The notes below the pieces were generated by a model. That model was not told the DNA's origin, did not search any database, and worked only from the letters and a program-made list of their open reading frames with translations. Shown here in pieces: positions 1 to 5,008 of a stretch of 6,281 nucleotides of DNA. This stretch comes from Roseovarius sp. UBA3070 (GTDB lineage: Bacteria > Pseudomonadota > Alphaproteobacteria > Rhodobacterales > Rhodobacteraceae). Numbering within the stretch: position 1 is the stretch's first letter; each line of letters begins with the position of its first letter. The translations under genes were made by a program, and so were the position numbers. The DNA lies in the NCBI GenBank assembly GCA_002366775.1, contig DFBW01000144.1, positions 1 to 6,281 on the forward strand. Reading direction: 5' to 3'.

Positions 1-312
1 GTGATCATTCGCGGCGGGTTCAACATCACCTCAATGGAGGTGGAAGACGCCGTATTCAAACATCCATCGGTCGAAGAAGTCTCGGTGGTGTCTATTCCGC
101 ACGACAAGCTTGGCGAGGACCTTTGTGCCTTCGTCGTGCCCGGCAAGTCAAAACCGGTGACCAAAGAAGAACTGATGGATTTCCTGACCCCCCGGATCGC
201 CGACTACAAGATCCCAAGGCATTGGGTGTTGGTACCCGAGTTGCCACGCAATCCAACGGGCAAGATTCTTAAGAATGAACTACGGGAGAGGGCGCGAAAT
301 CACGCGTTCTGA
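1..312 (+). CDS. Acyl-CoA synthetase (ANL superfamily), C-terminal domain only; 5' end outside window
   Basis: This is the last 103 residues of an AMP-forming acyl-CoA synthetase (ligase), which activates a carboxylic acid with ATP and CoA through an acyl-adenylate. What is visible is the mobile C-terminal domain. It opens on the A8 region (IIRGGFNITSMEVED, residues 2-16) and ends with the A10 motif PRNPTGKILK (82-91), in which K88 is the expected adenylation lysine. The GTG at position 1 is an internal valine, not a start: A8 normally lies about 400 residues into these enzymes, so the adenylating domain is upstream of the window. The A8 segment has Thr-Ser where many family members have a Tyr/Ser-Pro pair. 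The TGA stop lies 32 nt before the binding-protein gene with no terminator between them, so co-transcription is likely. Family assignment is firm; the acid substrate is unknown. Confidence 0.93.
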   Translation: MIIRGGFNITSMEVEDAVFKHPSVEEVSVVSIPHDKLGEDLCAFVVPGKSKPVTKEELMDFLTPRIADYKIPRHWVLVPELPRNPTGKILKNELRERARNHAF

Positions 313-332
313 TTAATTTTAAACTGAACGTT

Positions 333-340
333 AAGGAGGA
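333..340 (+). promoter_or_regulatory. Strong Shine-Dalgarno site for the binding-protein gene
   Basis: AAGGAGGA sits 4 nt before the ATG at 345 and is an almost complete match to the anti-SD sequence. It is the best ribosome binding site in the window, which fits the high protein level usually needed for a periplasmic binding protein relative to its membrane partners. It fixes the start at 345. No convincing -35/-10 promoter is visible in the short A+T-rich gap at 313-332. Confidence 0.85.
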
Positions 341-344
341 AACT

Positions 345-434
345 ATGGTTCAGATAAGCAGACGGAAAGTGCTTCACTTGATGGGAGCAGGTGTAGCAAC
401 AAGCGCTTTGAGCGCGCCAATGTATGCGCGTGCT
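345..434 (+). other. Predicted twin-arginine (Tat) signal peptide of the binding protein
   Basis: The first 30 residues carry S-R-R-K-V-L (5-10), close to the Tat consensus S/T-R-R-x-F-L-K. A moderately hydrophobic Ala/Gly/Leu core follows, then an A-R-A signal-peptidase I site at 28-30. This suggests export of a folded receptor. Sec export is not excluded, because the consensus Phe is Val and the Lys is His. Confidence 0.7.
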
Positions 435-1595
435 CAATCAGCGCCATACAAGATGGGGTTTGTCAGTGCGCTCAGCGGGCCGGCAGAAGCCTTGGGTCGG
501 CCGATGCTGTTCGGAGCCCAACTTGCTGTGGATGAAATCAACGCCGCAGGCGGCATTAACGGTCGTAGTATCGAACTGCATGTCCGGGACACCAAAGCAA
601 AGCCCGATACCGGTACTGTCGCAGCACGAGAACTGATCGGTGAGGGCTGTAACATGCTGCTCGGGTGTGTCTCGAGTTCAGTTGCCTTGGCGATCAACGG
701 CATCCTCAAGCAGGAAAACGCCACCCTCATAACCGCTGCGGCCCATTCGCTGCGCCTTACGCATGAGGATTTCAACCGCCACTACTTCCGGGTCACTGAC
801 AACCCGTATATGCGCCAGCGCGCCCAGGCGAAACTCATGGCGGAACTCTATCCCGACGTCACCTCTTGGGGTGGGCTGATCCCGGACCATGAATATGGTC
901 GTTCGACATGGGAAGCCTATCGGCATGGGTTGAATACCTTCTATCCGGAACTGGCAGGTGTGCAGCCTACAATATCCGACCCCATTCTTACTCAGTACGG
1001 CGGCAGCGACTATCGCAACTACATTGCCTCGGCGCTGCGCGATCCTGCGGTCGGATTCTTCAGCTCGCTCTATGGCGGTGATGCGATCAGCTTGTTCCAA
1101 CAGGCCAAGCCCTATGGCTTCTTCCAGAAGAAGGCACCATTCATGGATTCGGCGAATGAATTCATTGCTGCTCGCGCGATGAAGCAGGAACTGCCTGAAA
1201 TGTGGGTCGGCTCGCATTGGTATTTTGGTGCCTTCAAAGGCAATGAGATCAGTGATCGTCTGTACAACAAGTACCAAGAGGAAACAGGCAACAAGCATCC
1301 AGATGGCTTTGTCTCCGAAGGTCATGCCACCGTAATGGCTTATGCCGGCGCGCTGGCCAAGGCACCTGAAGGGAGCACAGAAGAAGTGATCTCGGCGCTT
1401 GAGGGCCTGACCTTTGAAACGGCGACCGGCTCGCGGACATTGCGTGCAGAAGACCACCAAGCGATCAAACCAGTGATCATCTACCGCCTGCGCGGCGCAG
1501 ACAATGATGCCGGATTCGAGATCATGGAGTACCGCGTCATTGACGGTGCGGAAACCATCGAAGACGCGACGCCGGGCCAACCGGTGAACTGGTAA
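345..1595 (+). CDS. Branched-chain amino acid-type ABC transporter substrate-binding protein (LivJ/LivK-like, Tat-type signal)
   Basis: This is the periplasmic solute receptor of the ABC importer encoded immediately downstream: it binds the ligand and delivers it to the permease pair. The 416-residue length is normal for a Leu/Ile/Val-binding-protein-like (type I, Periplasmic_binding_6) receptor. Residues 1-30 form a signal peptide with twin-arginine motif SRRKVLH (5-11), a short hydrophobic stretch, and an ARA cleavage site before Q31. The mature chain begins with the family pattern YKMGFVSALSGP, followed by the hallmark DEINAAGGINGR (63-74), a Ser-rich loop VSSSVA (109-114) at the usual ligand-pocket region, and PDHEYG (180-185), which corresponds to the family's D-x-x-YG segment. 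The start is fixed by an AAGGAGGA site 4 nt upstream. The family binds amino acids, amides, urea, aromatic acids and other organic acids. The flanking acyl-CoA synthetases favour a carboxylic acid here, but that is inference. Confidence 0.93.
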   Translation: MVQISRRKVLHLMGAGVATSALSAPMYARAQSAPYKMGFVSALSGPAEALGRPMLFGAQLAVDEINAAGGINGRSIELHVRDTKAKPDTGTVAARELIGEGCNMLLGCVSSSVALAINGILKQENATLITAAAHSLRLTHEDFNRHYFRVTDNPYMRQRAQAKLMAELYPDVTSWGGLIPDHEYGRSTWEAYRHGLNTFYPELAGVQPTISDPILTQYGGSDYRNYIASALRDPAVGFFSSLYGGDAISLFQQAKPYGFFQKKAPFMDSANEFIAARAMKQELPEMWVGSHWYFGAFKGNEISDRLYNKYQEETGNKHPDGFVSEGHATVMAYAGALAKAPEGSTEEVISALEGLTFETATGSRTLRAEDHQAIKPVIIYRLRGADNDAGFEIMEYRVIDGAETIEDATPGQPVNW

Positions 1596-1603
1596 ACACT
1601 GTC

Positions 1604-1634
1604 GGCACCGGCGCGTAACGTCTGCGCCGGTGCC
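1604..1634 (+). terminator. Intercistronic hairpin (attenuator / 3'-stabilising stem-loop) after the binding-protein gene
   Basis: GGCACCGGCGC (1604-1614) and GCGCCGGTGCC (1624-1634) are exact reverse complements. They form an 11-bp GC-rich stem with a 9-nt loop, 8 nt after the TAA of the binding-protein gene and 26 nt before the livH-type start. Only three T residues (1635-1637) follow before CCA, so a full intrinsic terminator is unlikely. In binding-protein operons such a structure commonly causes partial termination or protects the upstream mRNA from 3' exonucleases, so that the receptor is made in excess over the membrane components. The stem is seen directly; the regulatory role is inferred. 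Confidence 0.75.
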
Positions 1635-1645
1635 TTTCCAATCTA

Positions 1646-1651
1646 GAGAGG
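1646..1651 (+). promoter_or_regulatory. Shine-Dalgarno site that sets the livH-type start at 1661
   Basis: GAGAGG ends 9 nt before the ATG at 1661. The in-frame TTG at 1655 lies only 3 nt from this site, too close for normal initiation, and the family N-terminus begins at the MLADFLL of the ATG. The ATG is therefore chosen. Confidence 0.7.
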
Positions 1652-1660
1652 TGCTTGCCT

Positions 1661-2542
1661 ATGCTGGCCGATTTCCTTTTGATCGCGATGAACGGATTGG
1701 TCTGGGCGATGGCCATATTCCTGGTCGCATCCGGACTGACCCTGGTTTTCGGGATCTTACACATCTTGAATTTTTCGCACGGTGGCTTCGTGATGATCGG
1801 GGCCTATCTTGCCTATTCAATCATGAATTTGGGCTCCGGCGCTGTCGGAATTGTTGCCTTTCTGGGGCTCGCACTCGCCTGTGCCGTGACCGTTGGGGCG
1901 ATGGGTTTTGTGATAGACCGGGTCGTCTTCAAACGCTTGAAGGATGTGGATGACAGTTATTCGCTGATTGCGACCTATGCCATCCTGTTGCTTAGCGAAG
2001 GCGCGGTAAAAACAATCTGGGGTCCAAATTTTCTCAGTGTCTATCCGCCCAAAGGTCTTGGCGGGGCGGTCTTCCTCGGCGATTTTATCATGCCCGCTTA
2101 TGCCCTGTTCGTGATCGGTGCGGGTATTGCTGTATTCCTGGTTCTGGATTTCTGGCTGCAACGCACCGCCTCGGGCAAGATAATGAAGTCCGTCGCGCTT
2201 GATCCTTGGATGGCCAGCCTTCTGGGGATCAATATCAACTTGATATTCACCGTTGCCGTTGTTGCAGGATTTGCCCTTGCCGGGCTGGCTGGCGGTGTGT
2301 TGGCCCCCAACCAGAGCCTTTCTCCCATGATGGGGGGCACCTACATCATTCAGGCATTTGGCGTGATTATCGTGGGTGGGATCGGCAACGTCCGCGGCGC
2401 GTTTCTCGCGGCAATACTGCTGGGTCTGATCGACGCGTTTGGAACCGTCTATGTCCCGAGTCTTCCGGGCGTCTTCTTTTTCGTCGCGGTGGCGGTGATC
2501 ATCCTTTTCCGGCCGCAAGGCCTCCTGAGCGGGGTTCGCTGA
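1661..2542 (+). CDS. livH: Branched-chain amino acid-type ABC transporter permease, LivH family
   Basis: This is one of the two inner-membrane subunits forming the translocation channel of the importer, and it pairs with the LivM-type protein encoded next. The 293 residues match the usual LivH length. The LivH signature GLTLVFGILHILNFSHG spans residues 25-41. About eight hydrophobic segments can be recognised (roughly 4-30, 42-56, 60-84, 101-118, 142-163, 193-216, 228-255 and 270-283). The cytoplasmic EAA-like coupling loop, which contacts the ATPases, is SGKIMKSVALDPWMASLLGI (171-190), followed by the conserved ALAGLAGG (205-212) and VIIVGGIGNVRGA (235-247). The start is the ATG at 1661, preceded by GAGAGG. 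The stop is followed after one base by the next start, so translation is probably coupled. The livH symbol denotes the family, not proven leucine transport. Confidence 0.93.
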   Translation: MLADFLLIAMNGLVWAMAIFLVASGLTLVFGILHILNFSHGGFVMIGAYLAYSIMNLGSGAVGIVAFLGLALACAVTVGAMGFVIDRVVFKRLKDVDDSYSLIATYAILLLSEGAVKTIWGPNFLSVYPPKGLGGAVFLGDFIMPAYALFVIGAGIAVFLVLDFWLQRTASGKIMKSVALDPWMASLLGININLIFTVAVVAGFALAGLAGGVLAPNQSLSPMMGGTYIIQAFGVIIVGGIGNVRGAFLAAILLGLIDAFGTVYVPSLPGVFFFVAVAVIILFRPQGLLSGVR

Positions 2543-2543
2543 T

Positions 2544-3548
2544 ATGGACAACAACACAACCTCTTTCGGCTTCAAGGCCACGCCTCTGATCGCTCTGGCT
2601 CTCTGCTTTGCTGCCTTTGCGACGGTCCCTTTCTGGGCCGAGAAGGGGCTCGTCTTTCTGGCGGGCATTCTAATGCTTCAGATCGTCTTTGCGCTGTCTT
2701 TCAACCTGATTTTCGGGCTGACCGGGCTGGTCAGCTTTGGTCAGGCGGCCTTCTTTGCAGCAGGGGCCTATGCGTCGGCATGGCTGTCTAGTTACGCGCC
2801 CGATTTGCCGTTTGTCCTGACCCTGGCATTCGGGGGGCTGGTCGGGGCGCTGCTTTCAGTGCTCATCGGGATGGTGGCGCTGCACCGGGCGAGTGGCATT
2901 TATTTCGCGATCCTGACGCTCGCGCTTGGACAGCTGATCTATACGCTGATCGGCAAGTCCACCGCTTTGGGGCGAGAAGACGGTCTGATCGGCATCACCC
3001 GCCCAAACCTGAATTTCGGTTTGTTTGAAATCGACCTGAGCCGCGGCGACGACTACTACTATCTGATCTTCGTCGCGTCGGCCGGTATGATCGTTAGTCT
3101 GTGGTGGGTCTGGCATGGCACTTTGGGGCGAACCTTGTCTGCAATTCGACAAGAACCCGAGCGCATCAGATTTCTTGGGGTCAATGTCCGTCGCTACCGT
3201 GAATATGCTTTTGTCATATCCGGCACGGTCACAGCACTTGCTGGTGCTCTTTTGGCACCATGGAGCCAGATCATCACTCCGATGATTGCGCATTGGTCAT
3301 ACTCGGCGCTGCCGATCCTGTTTTGCCTGCTTGGCGGTAGCACACGCTTTTGGGGGCCGGCGGTCGGTGCGATCGTCTTTGCAGGGCTTGAGCATTCGAC
3401 CCGCAACATGTTTGGCATGGCCGAGCTGATCGTTGGCGGCGCTTTGCTGTTTGTCGTGCTAGCGATGCCTGGCGGCATCCTGGGTACGATCGCGCTGCTG
3501 CGCCAGAAAATCTTGTCACCGGCTGAAGGGAGACCCAGCGATGAGTAA
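2544..3548 (+). CDS. livM: Branched-chain amino acid-type ABC transporter permease, LivM family
   Basis: This is the second inner-membrane channel subunit, partner of the LivH-type permease. The 334 residues are typical of the shorter LivM proteins. Family landmarks in order are GLTGLVSFGQAAFFAAGAY (58-76), GIYFAILTLALGQ (118-130), the GREDGL segment (143-148), the EAA-like coupling loop AIRQEPERIRFLGVNVRRY (200-218), AFVISG (222-227) and LLGGSTRFWGP (262-272). Hydrophobic segments cover most of 12-133, 171-190 and 222-318. The start ATG is one base after the livH stop, with only a weak GGGG (2531-2534) as a possible ribosome site, which supports translational coupling. The last 8 nt overlap the start of the ATPase gene. 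The charged C-terminal tail (SPAEGRPSDE) is poorly conserved in the family. Substrate specificity is not visible here. Confidence 0.93.
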   Translation: MDNNTTSFGFKATPLIALALCFAAFATVPFWAEKGLVFLAGILMLQIVFALSFNLIFGLTGLVSFGQAAFFAAGAYASAWLSSYAPDLPFVLTLAFGGLVGALLSVLIGMVALHRASGIYFAILTLALGQLIYTLIGKSTALGREDGLIGITRPNLNFGLFEIDLSRGDDYYYLIFVASAGMIVSLWWVWHGTLGRTLSAIRQEPERIRFLGVNVRRYREYAFVISGTVTALAGALLAPWSQIITPMIAHWSYSALPILFCLLGGSTRFWGPAVGAIVFAGLEHSTRNMFGMAELIVGGALLFVVLAMPGGILGTIALLRQKILSPAEGRPSDE

Positions 3549-4311
3549 TATGCTTGAAGCGAAAGGGATCAACTTCGCTTACCCGTCGGTAAACGTGCTT
3601 AGTGATGTGGATATTTCCGTCCAGGCCCATGAGAGCCACGTCGTTATCGGGCCGAATGGCGCCGGGAAAACCACGCTATTCAAGGTGCTGTCGGGCGAGA
3701 TGTTTCCTCAATCCGGCAAGGTTTGGTACAACGGCGAAGACGTGACCGGGCTGGATGCCTGGGAGAGGGTTCAGCGCGGCATCGGGCGAACCTTTCAGGT
3801 GGCTCGTCTGTTTGCCGAACAAAGTGTTCTGAACAACGTGGTTCTTGCTCTGGAATGTCGGGAACGGATCAAAGGGACGTCGCACGGAGCATGGTGGAGG
3901 CTTCATTCCAGCCGCGAGTTGGTGGACGAAGCGATGAGCCGGTTAGCGCAGTATGGCTTGGCTGTGCGCTCTGAAGATGAGGCCGCGAACCTGTCGCATG
4001 GGGACAAGAAGCGGCTCGAACTTCTGATGACGCTGGCACTGAATCCCAAGCTTATTATGCTGGATGAACCCACGGCTGGCATGGCGCCCGATGACCGGCG
4101 TTCCGTCGTCGAGATGATCAACCGGCTGCGAGAGGACGAAGGGCTGACCCTGCTGTTGACCGAACACGACATGGAAGTGGTGTTTGGCCTGGCCACCCGG
4201 CTGACCGTAATGAACCAGGGACAGGTCGTTGCCAGCGGCGATCCTGAAACGGTTCGGCGTGATCCAATGGTACACGAGATCTACTTTGGCAAAGGGGGCT
4301 CTCATGCTTGA
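3541..4311 (+). CDS. livG: ABC transporter ATP-binding protein, LivG family
   Basis: This is a cytoplasmic ATPase subunit that, with the LivF-type partner, powers import through LivH/LivM. All nucleotide-binding elements are present in 256 residues: Walker A GPNGAGKTT (37-45, K43), Q-loop Gln in GRTFQ (Q86), ABC signature LSHGD (151-155), Walker B LIMLDE (171-176) with catalytic E176, and H-loop H209 in TEHDMEVV. The LSHGDKKRLE form and the C-terminal EIYFG are characteristic of the LivG subgroup. The ATG at 3541 overlaps the end of livM by 8 nt and has GAAGGGAGA (3525-3533) at good spacing. A second in-frame ATG at 3550 is possible but less well placed. The protein should be an active ATPase. 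The name reflects family, not a demonstrated branched-chain amino acid substrate. Confidence 0.95.
   Translation: MSNMLEAKGINFAYPSVNVLSDVDISVQAHESHVVIGPNGAGKTTLFKVLSGEMFPQSGKVWYNGEDVTGLDAWERVQRGIGRTFQVARLFAEQSVLNNVVLALECRERIKGTSHGAWWRLHSSRELVDEAMSRLAQYGLAVRSEDEAANLSHGDKKRLELLMTLALNPKLIMLDEPTAGMAPDDRRSVVEMINRLREDEGLTLLLTEHDMEVVFGLATRLTVMNQGQVVASGDPETVRRDPMVHEIYFGKGGSHA
4291..4298 (+). promoter_or_regulatory. Shine-Dalgarno site for the livF-type gene, inside livG
   Basis: AAAGGGGG lies 5 nt before the ATG at 4304 and inside the last codons of the upstream ATPase gene. It identifies 4304 as the true start rather than the in-frame ATG at 4229, which would add 25 residues with no family counterpart and increase the overlap with livG to 83 nt. 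Confidence 0.75.
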
Positions 4312-5008
4312 ACTTAAGAACCTGAACGCCTTTTATGGGCAGAGCCATATCCTTTATGACCTTTCGCTGCGCGTCCAGGACGGCCAAGGCGTGGCCATCG
4401 TCGGGCTGAACGGCATGGGAAAATCGACCCTGCTGAAGTCGATCCTGGGGGCTGGGCCAACAGTGACTGGCAGCATAACTCTGGATGGCAAGGATATCGG
4501 AAAGTGGCCGTCGCATCTGCGCGCCCGCGAAGGTATGTCGCTGGTGCCGGAAGATCGGCGGATCTACCCCCATCTCACGGTCTCCGAAAACCTACAGCTT
4601 GCAGGGTATGCAAAGGTCAAAGGGCGCGCGCCCTATACCGTCGAGGAGGTGCTGAAGCGGTTCCCCTTGTTGCAAAAGCTGGCAGATCGGAAGGGTTTTC
4701 AGCTGTCAGGCGGCGAGCAGCAATTGGTTGCTGTTGCTCGCTCTATGCTGGCGAGGCCCCGGTTTCTTTTGCTTGATGAGCCGACCGAAGGGCTGGCGCC
4801 GCTTATTGTCGATTCAATGGGCGACCAAATCCGCGAGCTTCGAGAAAGCGAAGGTATGGCGCTGATACTTGCGGAGCAAAATGTTGAATTCGCTCGTGCC
4901 TGTACCGAACACCTCCTGGTTCTGGATGTCGGGCGTGCCGCGTTTTCCGGAAGCTGGCAGCAGTTCGACGCCGATCCTTCGATACGCGATAAGCATCTGA
5001 AATTATGA
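4304..5008 (+). CDS. livF: ABC transporter ATP-binding protein, LivF family
   Basis: This is the second cytoplasmic ATPase of the importer, forming the nucleotide-binding pair with LivG. Starting at 4304 it has 234 residues, the usual LivF size, and opens with MLELKNLNAFYGQSHIL as family members do. Visible elements are Walker A GLNGMGKST (34-42, K40), the LivF-type VPEDRRIYPHLTV segment around the Q-loop, signature LSGGEQQ (134-140), and Walker B FLLLDE (154-159) with E159. The switch position is Gln (Q192 in AEQNVEFA) instead of His, which is standard for LivF and not a defect. The gene overlaps livG by 8 nt and the next synthetase by 4 nt (ATGA), so it is embedded in a coupled translation chain. 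Function within the importer is confident; substrate is not. Confidence 0.95.
   Translation: MLELKNLNAFYGQSHILYDLSLRVQDGQGVAIVGLNGMGKSTLLKSILGAGPTVTGSITLDGKDIGKWPSHLRAREGMSLVPEDRRIYPHLTVSENLQLAGYAKVKGRAPYTVEEVLKRFPLLQKLADRKGFQLSGGEQQLVAVARSMLARPRFLLLDEPTEGLAPLIVDSMGDQIRELRESEGMALILAEQNVEFARACTEHLLVLDVGRAAFSGSWQQFDADPSIRDKHLKL

Noticed and set aside
1..3. GTG at position 1 as a genuine start codon
   Set aside because: It falls inside the A8 region of an acyl-CoA synthetase; a stand-alone 103-residue C-terminal domain is far less likely than a gene cut by the window edge.
678..1580. Long antisense open frame (300 codons) opposite the binding-protein gene
   Set aside because: It lies wholly inside a well-supported gene on the other strand, has no recognisable domain and a Cys/Arg/His-rich composition typical of a shadow frame in GC-rich DNA.
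1604..1640. Hairpin as a full intrinsic terminator ending the operon
   Set aside because: The stem is strong but only three T residues follow, and the downstream genes complete the same transporter with no visible new promoter; partial termination or mRNA stabilisation fits better.
1655..1660. TTG at 1655 as an upstream start for livH
   Set aside because: Only 3 nt from the GAGAGG ribosome site; the ATG at 1661 has correct spacing and gives the family-like N-terminus.
1817..2668. Antisense open frame (283 codons) opposite livH and the livM start
   Set aside because: Charged low-information translation opposite two conserved membrane proteins; a complementary-strand artefact of codon bias.
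4229..4303. ATG at 4229 as the livF start, adding 25 residues
   Set aside because: The extension overlaps livG coding sequence, is unlike LivF N-termini, and the AAAGGGGG site points to ATG 4304.
4877..4879. Missing H-loop histidine in LivF (Gln at residue 192) as a possible defect
   Set aside because: LivF-family ATPases normally carry Gln here (EQN motif), while the LivG partner retains its His, so this is ordinary.
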